Positions 45,168-55,461 are shown, counted from the stretch's first letter. The stretch: 64,000 bases of DNA from Heyndrickxia oleronia (GCF_017809215.1 NZ_CP065424.1:3690001-3754000), one strand, 5' to 3'. The notes: generated by a model not told the origin, from the sequence alone. A program made the numbers and translations.

Positions 45168-45968
45168 GTGACAAACAAAAAAATCACAGTACAATTTACG
45201 ATGCTGACATTTTGGATAGCCTATCTTGTGTCAGGTGCTTTGATTGCTCTTGGGCAATTCGGATATTCGGTTCACAATTGGGTTCACTCGTTACAGGAAT
45301 TCGGGATGAATATCCCTTTTGCAATCTATATTTTATCGCCTGCTATTGCTTCATATATCGTTCTTAAGAAAAATAACAAAGTAGCAGGTTTCAAGGAATG
45401 GTTGAGAACTATTTTTTATGCCAAAAATAGCATATCTCTCTATTTGTTCGTTATTGCAGGACTTGCACTGTATTTTTTGATACATATTGCAGTTTCAGGC
45501 CGCACGGAAATGGTGCTTCCATTTTATACGTTCTTCCTTTCCCTGCTTGGTAATCTTATTATCGGTGGCTTGGAGGAAGCTGGATGGATGTACATATTAC
45601 AGCCTGAGCTTGACAAAAATTACGGTTTTGTTTTGTCTTCTGTTTTTGTTGGAATCATTTGGATTTTATGGCATATCCCTCTCTTCTTCATTCCGGGGAC
45701 GAATCACGGAGAAGGACTCATTAACTTTTGGATGTTTGCAGTTCAACTAATTGCGTTTCGGTTTTTCAACGGGGCAATCTACAAAATATCAGGAAAAGGC
45801 AGGGTGTTTATGTGCATATTATTCCACACCATGTTCAATGCAGCATCCCCCATCTTCGGCACCATGACTATGACTTGGGCGGGAACCATTGCCGCAAATG
45901 CTGTGATTGTTCTTGTTTCAATTGTAACCGTTGTGATATACGACAAATATCAAAGCACCGACTACTAA
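45168..45968 (+). CDS. CPBP-family intramembrane metalloprotease
   Basis: 266 aa, about 7-8 spans. Abi/CAAX-type motifs in order: EEAGWMYILQPEL near 140 (EExxxR-like; here W-M-Y precedes, with no Arg directly after EE), HIPLFF near 167, and FHTMFN near 222, giving the Glu/His metal site. The family processes peptides or gives bacteriocin immunity. The start is GTG, preceded by GAGGTGAAG. Plus strand, alone. Confidence 0.82.
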   Translation: MTNKKITVQFTMLTFWIAYLVSGALIALGQFGYSVHNWVHSLQEFGMNIPFAIYILSPAIASYIVLKKNNKVAGFKEWLRTIFYAKNSISLYLFVIAGLALYFLIHIAVSGRTEMVLPFYTFFLSLLGNLIIGGLEEAGWMYILQPELDKNYGFVLSSVFVGIIWILWHIPLFFIPGTNHGEGLINFWMFAVQLIAFRFFNGAIYKISGKGRVFMCILFHTMFNAASPIFGTMTMTWAGTIAANAVIVLVSIVTVVIYDKYQSTDY

Positions 45969-46300
45969 TCCGAAAATTAGGTAGGGTATGAATATAATCC
46001 TACGAAGAAAGGCAGCATTCGCCTCCTTTATTTATAGTACCTCTAATGCTAAAAGAGGCAAAGCTACTACTGTAAATTGGGTACCTGACAAACTTATAGA
46101 CTGTCCTAGCCAAAGCTTGTAAAAACTAAAATATTTTTTATTTTTCTATTAATCAATTTCAACACTCAACTTTTGATCAGCAGACAAATCTCCTCTTTTT
46201 TCCTCAATGAGATGCTACATATTTTATAGGTGATTTAAGTGATTTTATGATTGAGATATATTATGGTTATTCCATTAAGGATGCTTTAAATGAGTAATGA

Positions 46301-46345
46301 AAAAAGCCTAGTTTCTTCGCATTGTACTAAGAAATTAGGCTTTTT
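46301..46345 (+). terminator. Rho-independent terminator
   Basis: AAAAAGCCTA-GTTTCTT paired with AAGAAAT-TAGGCTTTTT, with an 11-base loop. Confidence 0.75.
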
Positions 46346-46509
46346 AATATTGAAAATCCCTAAACATTGTAAATCAGAATTTTCCTGACTCTCCCCTCAA
46401 ATTAACAATATAATTTCATAAATAAACAATAATACCGTCTGGACGGCATAGTAAATTTAACAAGTAATGAATGGAGAATTTGTATGCCTGCTTCAATATA
46501 AGGATATAA

Positions 46510-46597
46510 AGAAAAACTGCCTCTTTAGTTGAACAAAAAAAGATCGCCCCAGCGACCCCATCTTCTTATTGCCCCCTATAGGTTAAGAAGAAAAATG
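46510..46597 (+). repeat. Array repeat, copy 27
   Basis: AACTGCCTCTTTAGTTGAAC, A-run, hairpin GATCGCC..GCGAC..ATC, then core TTGCCCCCTATAGGTTAAG. This is the last copy before the qox operon. Confidence 0.7.
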
Positions 46598-46614
46598 TCA
46601 TCAGGTATTAGAAT

Positions 46615-46736
46615 TTATTCCCCAGGTAAAGGATACCTTTCCCAATCAGTTGGTCCTTCACCACTCTCAATAAATTTTCTCCAATACTCACCACTTTTCT
46701 TATTAAATAAGATGATGTTATTTTCATTTACAACTA
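46615..46736 (-). pseudogene. C-terminal fragment of an unknown protein
   Basis: About 40 codons reading VVNENNIILFNKKSGEYWRK and then GPTDWERYPLPGE-stop at 46615. Protein-like, with Trp/Pro conservation, but no start or ribosome site. It abuts the SDR remnant. Confidence 0.35.
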
Positions 46737-47170
46737 TTAGTTCCCACTCATCGCTTCTTCTTGACGCAAACCTTCAGATATTGCTCTTACTGCATGTTTG
46801 GTGCCACAATATACCGTTCCGCCTGGATAAATGTTATGCCCCGCTACTGAAGAAAAGATTAATAATATGACCTGATTTACGTTCCCTCATCGAAGGAAGG
46901 ACAGCAGCGATAGAATACAAAACACCTTTGAAATTAACATCAATCATCTTATCCCATTCATCAATTTTTTTCTTATATAGAAAAGCTTGAGGCATTAACC
47001 CAGCATTATTGACTAATACATCAATTTTCCCAAGTTTTTTAAGAGCATACGCAGCCAACTCTTCCATTTGTTCATGTGAAGTTACATCTGCCACTTTATA
47101 ATTAGCTTGTCCACCATTATTTTGTATCTCCTCTTGTAATTTCTTGGACTGTAACTTATTAGGTGGAGAG
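46737..47170 (-). pseudogene. Truncated and frameshifted SDR dehydrogenase
   Basis: Begins in mid-gene (KKLQEEIQNNGGQANYKVAD), continues through the SDR motif DVLVNNAGLMP, and breaks at 46853-46856, where one extra A (T in the gene) shifts the frame inside NLSSVAG. After correction it continues with the catalytic YCGTKHA and ends EEAMSGN-stop. Both the Rossmann N-terminus and the C-terminus are missing. Confidence 0.75.
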
Positions 47171-47303
47171 TGGTCTAAGATGAAAAAAGATTGTAACTGA
47201 AGTTCCTGAAAGATTGGCTTTTCTTTTGAATTTGTAATCTACATATAATCAATTCCTTTCTACGTTCATCACATTTCTTCTCCCCCCACCTGCATTCAAC
47301 AAA

Positions 47304-47337
47304 AAAACGCCCATGTCACTCGGACATGGACGTTTTT
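47304..47337 (-). terminator. Terminator of the qox operon
   Basis: ACGCCCATGT / ACATGG-CGT stem flanked by A- and T-runs, 4 bases after the qoxD stop. Confidence 0.85.
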
Positions 47338-47341
47338 CCTT

Positions 47342-47629
47342 TTAGTTATGCATTACCCAAATGGAGCCTAATACAATGGTGAGGGCAATGATGATACTAT
47401 ATATAATGTTCCCAACTTGAACTTTAGAGTTTTCACTTTCTTTAATGTGCATGAACATGAATAGCTGCATTCCAGCTTGTAGGAAAGCGAGAATACCGAT
47501 TATGCTCATAATCGTTGATTTAGGAAGATTAGTATGCAATGCAACAATCATTGCCGCAATCGTCATGACTAATGATAAAAAGAAGCCAACAATATGTCCA
47601 ATTGGATATTTTGAATGATGTTGTCCCAT
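47342..47629 (-). CDS. qoxD: Quinol oxidase aa3-type subunit IV
   Basis: 95 aa with three spans (IVGFFLSLVMTIAAMIVAL; IMSIIGILAFLQAGMQLFMF; IIYSIIIALTIVLGSIWVM). Small assembly subunit of the cytochrome aa3-600 menaquinol oxidase. Its ATG overlaps the qoxC stop, so it is translationally coupled. Confidence 0.92.
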   Translation of the reverse strand: MGQHHSKYPIGHIVGFFLSLVMTIAAMIVALHTNLPKSTIMSIIGILAFLQAGMQLFMFMHIKESENSKVQVGNIIYSIIIALTIVLGSIWVMHN

Positions 47630-48240
47630 TACTTAATCAGCCCTCCTAAATAAACAAATGTAAAGATAAAGATCCAAACAACGTCAAGGAAATGCCAGTA
47701 AAGACTGATAATGAAAAATTTCCTTGAAGTTACAGGTGTTAATCCTCTTTTTACTAGTTGATAAATGAGAAGAATTCCCCAAAGAATCCCCATTGATACG
47801 TGCAGACCATGGGTACCTAGTAAAACAAAGAAGCCTGATAGAAATCCACTTGTTTGTAATGTTGCTCCTTCGTGGACATATTCAATAAACTCATGAAGTT
47901 CAAAATAAATGAATCCTGCTCCCAAAAGAAGTGTCACAATAAACCAAAGGAGTAGTCCCTTTTTATTATTATTTCGCATTGAAAAAATAGCGAGACCACA
48001 TGTGAAACTACTTACTAAAAGGAGAATTGTTTCGGTCATTACATCTTTGATCTTAAATAAATCTAATTGATCAGGACCACCTGCGGTAGCCCCTGACAGA
48101 ACAAAATAAGTAGCGAAGAGAGTCGCAAATAATGCGATCTCTGCACCTAAGAAAATCCAAAAACCAAATATATTTAATCTGCTTTGTTCAGTTTGATATT
48201 CTAACGGCAAAGACGTGTCTAAATGTTCACTACTCATCAT
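47629..48240 (-). CDS. qoxC: Quinol oxidase aa3-type subunit III
   Basis: 203 aa, five spans typical of short CyoC/QoxC forms. Opens with the family segment [20 protein letters not shown], and contains [14 protein letters not shown] and [13 protein letters not shown]. It stabilises subunit I. Overlaps qoxB by 4 bases. Confidence 0.94.
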   Translation of the reverse strand: MMSSEHLDTSLPLEYQTEQSRLNIFGFWIFLGAEIALFATLFATYFVLSGATAGGPDQLDLFKIKDVMTETILLLVSSFTCGLAIFSMRNNNKKGLLLWFIVTLLLGAGFIYFELHEFIEYVHEGATLQTSGFLSGFFVLLGTHGLHVSMGILWGILLIYQLVKRGLTPVTSRKFFIISLYWHFLDVVWIFIFTFVYLGGLIK

Positions 48241-50180
48241 TTTTCACCCCTTGCTGCAAGTTCAGTACTTAAAATTTCATCAACTTCAACATGGTATCCT
48301 TCATCACGATCTAGGGAGCGCCATGCTAAACAGCCTAAAATAATGATTAATCCGATAATGGCCATCCACCACCAAGAGAAGACGAGACCAAAACCACCAA
48401 TACCAAAGCCTACAGCCGAAATAAATGGCATAGAGGTGTTACTAGGCATGTGGATCGGTTTAACTTCCTCTTTCTTATAAAGAGGTGTTTTGTTTTGTTT
48501 CATATCCCAATAGGCATCAATATCTTTCACTTCTGGTGTCACTGCAAAATTATAATGTGGGACTGGAGTTGGTGTTGCCCATTCTAATGTACGACCATCC
48601 CATGGATCACCTGTTACATCACGTTCACCATGTTTAAGGCTGTAAATGATATTCCATACAAGTACTAGGAATCCGATACCCATTAATACACCACCGATGG
48701 TAGAAACAACGTTTAAGCCTGTCCAACCAAGACCATCTTGATATGTGTACATACGACGTGTCATACCTTTTAAACCTAGTACAAATTGTGGTAAGAAACA
48801 TACGTTAAATCCAACCATCCAGAACCAGAATGTAATTTTTCCAAGTTTTTCGTTTAACATATGACCAAACATTTTTGGATACCAATAATGTAATCCAGCA
48901 AAACATGCGAAGGCTACACCTGGAATTAATGTGTAATGGAAGTGAGCGATTAAGAAATAACTATTATGATATTGATAATCTGCTGCCGCCATTGCAAGCA
49001 TAACTCCGGTTACCCCACCGATTAAAAAGTTCGGAATGAAGGCAAGTGACCAAAGCATTGCTGATGTTAATTTAAGTTTTCCTTTATACATTGTAAAGAG
49101 CCAGTTAAATAATTTTACACCGGTTGGTATCGCAATGAGCATCGTTGAAATAGAGAAGAACGAGTTCACTGCTGCGGTATTCCCCATTGTAAAGAAATGG
49201 TGAACCCATGTGAAATAACTAAATAAAGCAATTGCTAACATTGAAAAGACCATTGATTTATAACCAAATAATCGTTTCTTCGCAAATGTACTAATAATCT
49301 CAGAGTAAATACCTAGGGACGGTAATAGAACGATATATACTTCAGGATGTCCCCATATCCAGAATAAGTTACTCCATAACATCGGCATACCGCCAGATGC
49401 CATTGTAAAAAAGTGTGAACCAAATAATCGGTCAAATGTCATTAAACCTAATGCAACAGTCAATACTGGGAATGCAAAGATAATAATGACACACATGATT
49501 AATACAGACCAAACAAACATTGGCATTTTCATTAGTGACATTCCTTTAGTTCTCATCTTAAGAATGGTCACTAAGAAGTTGATACCGGTAATTAATGTAC
49601 CAATACCAGCAATCTGCAAGGCTACTGCGTAATAGTTATTACCTACTTCAGGACTAAACTCTGTTCCCGCTAATGGGAAGTAAGAAGTCCATCCAGCTGT
49701 AGGAGATCCTCCAATAATGAAAGAAATATTAAATAATGCACAACCTGCTGCAAACGTCCAGAAACTGAAAGCATTAAGCATTGGATACGCAACATCACGT
49801 GCGCCCAGTTGAAGAGGAACCGCAATATTAATGAGTCCCATTAAAAATGGCATCGCCATAAATAAAATCATTATTGTACCATGAGTCGTAAAGATCCCAT
49901 CGTAGTGATTAGCGTCAAGTAATTTTAAATTCGGTGCGGTAAGCTGTGCCCTCATCATTAAGGCATCGACACCGCCGCGGAATAGCATTAATACCGCAAC
50001 TAGAACATACATAACACCGATTTTTTTATGATCAACGGTAGTTAGCCAATTTGTCCAAAGCCATTTCCATTTTTTAAAATAGGTTAGATAAAAAATGATA
50101 CCGATCATTGCTAGGGCTATACCAGCTTCGGTCACATATATAATCGGTTCACCTGTGACGAAAAATTCATCTAGCTTCAT
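48237..50180 (-). CDS. qoxB: Quinol oxidase aa3-type subunit I
   Basis: 647 aa, heme-copper oxidase core with about 14-15 spans. Low-spin heme His in [15 protein letters not shown] near 101; CuB ligands in [14 protein letters not shown] near 278 and the HH pair of [11 protein letters not shown] near 328; heme a3/a ligands in [11 protein letters not shown] near 415. D- and K-channel regions look conserved. It oxidises menaquinol and pumps protons. GGAGG precedes ATG; qoxA lies 21 bases upstream. Confidence 0.96.
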   Translation of the reverse strand: MKLDEFFVTGEPIIYVTEAGIALAMIGIIFYLTYFKKWKWLWTNWLTTVDHKKIGVMYVLVAVLMLFRGGVDALMMRAQLTAPNLKLLDANHYDGIFTTHGTIMILFMAMPFLMGLINIAVPLQLGARDVAYPMLNAFSFWTFAAGCALFNISFIIGGSPTAGWTSYFPLAGTEFSPEVGNNYYAVALQIAGIGTLITGINFLVTILKMRTKGMSLMKMPMFVWSVLIMCVIIIFAFPVLTVALGLMTFDRLFGSHFFTMASGGMPMLWSNLFWIWGHPEVYIVLLPSLGIYSEIISTFAKKRLFGYKSMVFSMLAIALFSYFTWVHHFFTMGNTAAVNSFFSISTMLIAIPTGVKLFNWLFTMYKGKLKLTSAMLWSLAFIPNFLIGGVTGVMLAMAAADYQYHNSYFLIAHFHYTLIPGVAFACFAGLHYWYPKMFGHMLNEKLGKITFWFWMVGFNVCFLPQFVLGLKGMTRRMYTYQDGLGWTGLNVVSTIGGVLMGIGFLVLVWNIIYSLKHGERDVTGDPWDGRTLEWATPTPVPHYNFAVTPEVKDIDAYWDMKQNKTPLYKKEEVKPIHMPSNTSMPFISAVGFGIGGFGLVFSWWWMAIIGLIIILGCLAWRSLDRDEGYHVEVDEILSTELAARGEK

Positions 50181-50201
50181 ATATTTTCTCCTCCAATCTT
50201 C

Positions 50202-51140
50202 TTAATGTTGATGTTCTGACATGTCCATACCATCCATATCCATGTCCATGTCTTTCATATCATGTTCTTGATTGGTTTCTTTTTTCTCCATCATTCCGTG
50301 CTGATGTGGTGTTTTCACCCATGGTAAATGTGTACCTGTATACGTCATACGACCTACGACACCAGGTTTTAGAATTTTGTTGTAATCAGCCTTTGTTAAA
50401 GCTGGAGCACTGTTTTTCACATCTTTCACCCATTGATCAAAGTCCTTTTGTGTCTGTGATAGAACTTCAAAGTCCATATGGGCAAAGCCTTCACCATTAA
50501 AGTTGGCATTTCTTCCTAGGTAAGAACCTGGTTTATCAGCTAAAAGGATTAATTCCATTGAGTGATTTGGCATCGTATATTTTTGACCACCTAACTCAGG
50601 CACCCAAAATGAAGCCATTGTTCCTGCTGATGTTAATTGAAACTTAACAGGAGTATCCTCAGGAATATTTACATAGTTGACTGTTTCAATTCCTTGTTCT
50701 GGATAACTAAATATCCATTTCCAATCTGCTGAAGTCACATTGATGACGATCGGCTTCTTGTCTTCATACCCCTTTGGGATATCTTCTAATTGATAGTTTG
50801 CTTTAACAGTTGGAATAGCTACAGCAATAATAATGACAATTGGTATAGCAGTCCAAATGATTTCAAGCCACGTATTCCCGTGTTGATCTGGTGGCATATA
50901 ATCTGCTGCTAATCGTTTTTCCCGATATTTATAAACCATAAAAATAAATAGTCCTAAAACAACAACTAGAATAATCATCATTAACCAGAAAGAGTAAACA
51001 ATTAAATCATATTGTTTTTGTGCAACTGGTCCTTGTGGATTTAAAACTGCAATTTTACTAGTATCACATCCACTTAATAGAAAAATAGATGATAGTAGAA
51101 CCAAAGACACTATTTTCCATGGTAGTTTTTTTGCTCTCAT
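50202..51140 (-). CDS. qoxA: Quinol oxidase aa3-type subunit II (lipoprotein)
   Basis: 312 aa. Lipobox LLSGC (Cys near 23), two membrane spans (about 45-65, 85-108), then a cupredoxin domain lacking the CuA Cys/His ligands (ASFWVPELGGQKYTMPNH), as expected for a quinol rather than cytochrome c oxidase. The start at 51140 follows AAGGAGAGG. The C-terminal 35 residues are unusually rich in His, Met and Asp (HQHGMMEKK, then DMDMDMDGMDMSEHQH) and could bind metal, perhaps copper for assembly. Confidence 0.93.
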   Translation of the reverse strand: MRAKKLPWKIVSLVLLSSIFLLSGCDTSKIAVLNPQGPVAQKQYDLIVYSFWLMMIILVVVLGLFIFMVYKYREKRLAADYMPPDQHGNTWLEIIWTAIPIVIIIAVAIPTVKANYQLEDIPKGYEDKKPIVINVTSADWKWIFSYPEQGIETVNYVNIPEDTPVKFQLTSAGTMASFWVPELGGQKYTMPNHSMELILLADKPGSYLGRNANFNGEGFAHMDFEVLSQTQKDFDQWVKDVKNSAPALTKADYNKILKPGVVGRMTYTGTHLPWVKTPHQHGMMEKKETNQEHDMKDMDMDMDGMDMSEHQH

Positions 51141-51660
51141 TCGTTTCCTCTCCTTCCAATTCAAGAAATATGTATAATATTTCACAAAGTAAAATAAGAA
51201 AATGACATATTCGTCACTTGATCGAATATCTATACTCAAAATTGGTACTCGAATAGTGTACTGCAATTTATAAGATTTTAAAATTGTTTTGTTCACTAAT
51301 TCACAAACTAGACAATATTTATTCATAAATAATACAAAAAATATTCTCCTATAGTATATTGACATTTTTTTCGTCCCAAAATACTGGAAATAGTGGTTAA
51401 AACATGGAATTGTTAGTTTACTAAAAAAATAGTTACACTCAGTTTTTTTCGGATGATCGATTGTAATTTGCATTCAAAGATTGAAAGATATAAAAAAGAC
51501 CCAAAAAGATCTAGAGTCTTTTAAGGGCTATCATGAAAGAAATCTTTATACAGTTTTAATCATTTTCTTCTGAAAAATAATACGAAACGACATCAAATTC
51601 TAATAATCCTTTAATGGGATATTTAAGACATTTACTAAATACTAATTTTACGCAGAAATA
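51141..51660. other. Intergenic region, qox promoter side
   Basis: 520 bases, very AT-rich, and must hold the qox promoter. A weak hairpin AAAAGAC/GTCTTTT (51493-51522) may end the ABC transporter message. No gene is supported. Confidence 0.45.
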
Positions 51661-52428
51661 CTAAAACCCGTTATCGACTAACCATTTCATAAGACTTTCT
51701 TCTCTTTTCTTACTATTCTCATGCTGGGCATTGTATTTAAGCATTTTCTTTTGTGCCACAATATTTCCATCCACCATAAACAACACTCTTTCCGTTTTGG
51801 CTGCGACCTTTACATCATGGGTAACGATCATGATGGTTGTCCCTTTTTTATTAATATCCGCAAGTATAGTCATGATTTCTGCTGTTGATTTGGAATCTAA
51901 TGCTCCGGTCGGTTCATCGCCAAATAGGATGTCCGGATCATTGATTAATGCTCTGCAAATAGCGACTCTCTGGAGTTGCCCTCCAGATGCCTGGATAATC
52001 GTATTATTAGCAATCCTATCAATTCCTGTCATTTCCATTAACATTTTTGCTTTTCGATATGTTGCCTTTTTATCCGCATCTTTTGATACAAGAGCAGGGA
52101 ACATAACATTATCTATCAGTGACAAATTTTTTAATAGATGAATATCTTGAAAAATAAACCCCATATGATTTAATCGAACCCGTGCTAGTTCCTCTTCTTT
52201 TAGTCTGGCAATATCACGATTTTTAAATTTCACACTTCCGGAAGTAATTCTATCCATCCCACTTATATTATAAAGCAGTGTTGATTTTCCGCTCCCAGAT
52301 GGCCCCATAACTGATACAAATTCACCTTCATCTATTTTTAAGCTTATATCCTTTAAAATATGGAGCCGATTTCCCTTGCCTAATTCAACCTTTTTATTCA
52401 TTTTTCCTGCTTCCAATATTGTACTCAT
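51661..52428 (-). CDS. ABC exporter ATPase (MacB/LolD type)
   Basis: 255 aa. Walker A GPSGSGKST near 40, Q-loop in GFIFQDIHLL, signature ASGGQLQR (Leu replaced by Ala), Walker B ILFGDEPTGAL, and switch His in VTHDV. This subfamily drives mechanotransmission exporters acting on peptides or lipoproteins. It follows the FtsX-type permease by 103 bases and has an extended charged C-terminus. Start at MSTIL after GGGAGG. Confidence 0.9.
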   Translation of the reverse strand: MSTILEAGKMNKKVELGKGNRLHILKDISLKIDEGEFVSVMGPSGSGKSTLLYNISGMDRITSGSVKFKNRDIARLKEEELARVRLNHMGFIFQDIHLLKNLSLIDNVMFPALVSKDADKKATYRKAKMLMEMTGIDRIANNTIIQASGGQLQRVAICRALINDPDILFGDEPTGALDSKSTAEIMTILADINKKGTTIMIVTHDVKVAAKTERVLFMVDGNIVAQKKMLKYNAQHENSKKREESLMKWLVDNGF

Positions 52429-52531
52429 CTTTATTCCTCCCACCCCAACTTTTCATTTAATAGCTATATATCGTGTTCCGCTCCTTGATTTCATTGGATA
52501 CCTTGACAGGCAAGAACCCTTTATCATATTT

Positions 52532-54889
52532 CTATCTTCTTAAAATTACAGATAAATCTTCTTTTATAGCTATCCTGCAGGAAATGTAAATAGTCATTCC
52601 CACTATTGCAATCAGTGCCAGCGGACATAGCAACCAAGTCTGCCAGACAATATTAACCAATTCAATTTTTGCAGCACCCATAGAGGACATCGCCATGTTT
52701 ACTAATAGCTCCCCTAAATAGTTTGAGGCAATAACCCCAAAGATGATTCCCAATACTAGCACCAACATGGTTCCTGCCATATATTGCTGACAAATATGTT
52801 TGGAAGTTAGCCCAACACATCGCATAATGGCAATCTGAGACATGTCCTTGGACAATAACATACGCAGAAATAACGAGGTAATTAATACACTAATGATGAC
52901 TGCAATAATGATTGCACCTACTACAATCGTACTCATTTGATCTATGATATTTCCAAGAGTTTGCTGTGTATATTCCTTGATATCATTCACTTGCGCAGAA
53001 TCATACGTATTCTGGTAGTATGCCATCTTACTAGGTATATCAACGCCTTCGATTAGATCAATGCTTACGATATACCACAGAACAGCATCTTTATTTATAC
53101 CAAAACTAGTATCCGCTTTTGCTGTTTTTCCTCCATTTGTAATATCTTGATAAATACCAGTTACTATTAAATTTTTTTCAGTCCCTCCAGCTTTTACTGT
53201 TACCTGGTCTCCTATTTTCTTATTTAATTCGTCTTTTGATGCATTTGCATAGGAAAGGGAGATCTCTCCTTCACTTTCAGGTGCTCTTCCTTCCAGATAT
53301 TTTAATGGAAATACAGAAAAATCCCCTGTTTCAATATTAATATAATCCCAAGAGCCTTCTGCATTTTTAATCTGGTAGGAGCTAGTAATATACGCTGCAT
53401 ATTTTCCAATGTCAGAATCATTCTTCAGCTCTTCCTGCAACTTGTTAAAATCCGCTGTAATACGGTCTGTCCTTCGAAGATCGATTCTCATATCAGATTT
53501 TCCGATTCCCATATAGGTAGAAAACGTTGGAGAGTTCATAGTGTTATACATAGTTAAAGGAAGAATTACTATAAATGTACAAACAATAAATATGAATAAC
53601 AGTAAACGGTATATTTTGAATCGCTTCCATACATCCCTCAGTCCCATGTAAATGTTAGTACTTAGAACCTTATTCTTAAGTAATGAAAACCGGTATTTTC
53701 GATTCTTTCCACGCTCCATAATATCGGAACGTATTGCTTCCACCGCAGAAATTTTATCCATTCTTTTCAGTACCTTTTTGCAGTACATCACAATCATGAA
53801 ATAGACGAATATTGGAGCGATAAGAGATAGTACATATTTTAAGTTTCCTGATAAATCCGAGGACAAATACAGTTTCATATTACTGTTAAACAGATTAACC
53901 GTAGCAAAGGAAAGGAGATAACCTAGGATACCAGCAATTACTGACATGACTCTGTATTTGTTAAGATATACTTTCTTAATATCCTTTTTCGATATTCCGA
54001 TTGCTTTCATAACTCCGATTTCTCTTAAGTCTTCATCAATTGTTGCTAAAAAGGTAAGTCTGATACATAGTGAAGCAATAATAATAAGGAGAATACTGAT
54101 AAGGATAATTACCATTGCAACGGCCGTATCTGATAAAGCATTAAATAGTAGAAAGATTTTCCCTCCGACTGTAGGACCGTTTGCCGGAAGACCTGCTTCG
54201 ATATAAGCTGTCTGTACAGTTTGCGCATCTCCATTTTCATTTAGTTTGAATTGAATTAAATATTCCAGTTCCCCTGCCCGCATTCTGCGCATTTCATCAT
54301 AATCAGCCTGATTTAGAACAAACCGTTTCGAAGACGTAAGAGAAGAGTTCATTTCATAATCCCTTGCAAAATCTGAAATAACAAAACTCTTCTTATAATT
54401 TCCATTTTTTACTGTAATCGTCTCACCGATTTTTAAATCATATTGCTGCATGAAATAGATGGGAACCGCCACTTCCCCTTCCTTTATAGCCAACTTTTTA
54501 TTATTGAGATCCAATATAAAGTCAAATTGTTGATTCTGGACAACAAAGGAAATATCCTGTACTGTGTCAGCCATTGTTTGGTTTTCACCAAACTCAATAT
54601 TACTTCCATCAAAAGTCAGAAGAACCATCGTTTCCTGCATCGCTATATTCTTACGTTGTCCTTCTGTAAATCGATCAATTTCTAGCTGGTCAAATTCTCC
54701 GGAATGCATTTGTGTTATGTCAGCTGGTACTGCGCGTTCCTGCAGTTCCTTCATCGACTGAATTAAATTAGCAATATTATTGATGGAACTGGCTGCCAAT
54801 ATCACTGCCAGCGTGATAAAAACAAATACTGCTAGCGTGGCAATTTTGTTTCTGATGAAATCATTTTTAACCATTTTCAAAAACATCAT
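52532..54889 (-). CDS. FtsX/MacB-type ABC permease (two-domain)
   Basis: 785 aa. N-terminal TM, an extracytoplasmic domain (about 60-250), three FtsX spans (about 255-375), then a second TM with an extracytoplasmic domain (430-640) and three more FtsX spans ending near 780. The layout matches BceB/YtrF-like duplicated permeases. It pairs with the ATPase gene downstream to form a peptide or antibiotic-responsive exporter. No BceRS-type two-component genes are adjacent. Start chosen after GGAAGGAG. Confidence 0.88.
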   Translation of the reverse strand: MMFLKMVKNDFIRNKIATLAVFVFITLAVILAASSINNIANLIQSMKELQERAVPADITQMHSGEFDQLEIDRFTEGQRKNIAMQETMVLLTFDGSNIEFGENQTMADTVQDISFVVQNQQFDFILDLNNKKLAIKEGEVAVPIYFMQQYDLKIGETITVKNGNYKKSFVISDFARDYEMNSSLTSSKRFVLNQADYDEMRRMRAGELEYLIQFKLNENGDAQTVQTAYIEAGLPANGPTVGGKIFLLFNALSDTAVAMVIILISILLIIIASLCIRLTFLATIDEDLREIGVMKAIGISKKDIKKVYLNKYRVMSVIAGILGYLLSFATVNLFNSNMKLYLSSDLSGNLKYVLSLIAPIFVYFMIVMYCKKVLKRMDKISAVEAIRSDIMERGKNRKYRFSLLKNKVLSTNIYMGLRDVWKRFKIYRLLLFIFIVCTFIVILPLTMYNTMNSPTFSTYMGIGKSDMRIDLRRTDRITADFNKLQEELKNDSDIGKYAAYITSSYQIKNAEGSWDYINIETGDFSVFPLKYLEGRAPESEGEISLSYANASKDELNKKIGDQVTVKAGGTEKNLIVTGIYQDITNGGKTAKADTSFGINKDAVLWYIVSIDLIEGVDIPSKMAYYQNTYDSAQVNDIKEYTQQTLGNIIDQMSTIVVGAIIIAVIISVLITSLFLRMLLSKDMSQIAIMRCVGLTSKHICQQYMAGTMLVLVLGIIFGVIASNYLGELLVNMAMSSMGAAKIELVNIVWQTWLLCPLALIAIVGMTIYISCRIAIKEDLSVILRR

Positions 54890-55461
54890 TTCTTCTCCTT
54901 CCGGATCATCCAATAGCTATTTTTTCTTCTGTCACTCTATCGAAGCTCCTCTCTACCATGTTGAATTTGATTCCATATAAACATGCACTCCCATTTATTT
55001 TACAAAGGATTCCTTTTATATTCAGACTATACATAATAATTAGATTCATTTTCAGCCCCTTAAGTCTGATTTCTTGCTCAGACCTGAGGTGTAACTACCT
55101 TTTTTCTCTTTTACCTTACATAATGTCTATGTAGTGATTGGATAAACATGCTCTGTATTTTGAAATCTTGAACCAGGCTTGTCTCTCTATCTATGGTTTC
55201 TGGCTTGTCGTTTCTTTCAAAGAAAAATAATAGTAAACCCTTTGGACTCTATCACTAAAAAAAGCCTCTAGCATCACGATGCTAGAGACTTTTTAATCAT
55301 TTTATAAGGTTGTTCAGTATCCTATAAAGAAAAACTTAGTCCATATAAACAGGATCATGATCGAATATACTTCTTAAAAAAACAGCCTATTGAAAGAGCT
55401 AGCGCCATTTTGTTTAGCATGGAGGAGGAAAAGCCAATAAATAAACCCATTAGTACTTTCT
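54890..55461. other. Intergenic region
   Basis: 572 bases between two minus-strand operons. One strong hairpin (55258-55294). No supported gene. The part nearest 54890 should contain the exporter promoter. Confidence 0.5.
55258..55294. terminator. Bidirectional terminator
   Basis: AAAAAG-CTCTAGCATC / GATGCTAGAG-CTTTTT with a 2-4 base loop. Probably the end of the bkd operon message, about 170 bases past lpdV. Confidence 0.8.

Larger units (their letters stand above)
45969..46614. other. Intergenic region with terminator and repeat
   Basis: No gene is supported. It contains a good terminator at 46301-46345 and the repeat at 46510-46597. A short frame ending just before the terminator (IEIYYGYSIKDALNE) may be a remnant. 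Confidence 0.45.

Noticed and set aside
12519..46597. The regularly recurring short repeats as a CRISPR array
   Set aside because: Spacing is 0.1 to several kb with genes between, units are diverged and composite, and no cas genes are present.
12519..46597. A true integron with attC sites
   Set aside because: No IntI-type tyrosine recombinase or attI is visible, and the cores do not satisfy the GTTRRRY/RYYYAAC rule. Kept only as an analogy.
52532..54889. A complete Bce-type bacitracin resistance module
   Set aside because: The permease layout is similar, but no BceR/BceS genes flank it.
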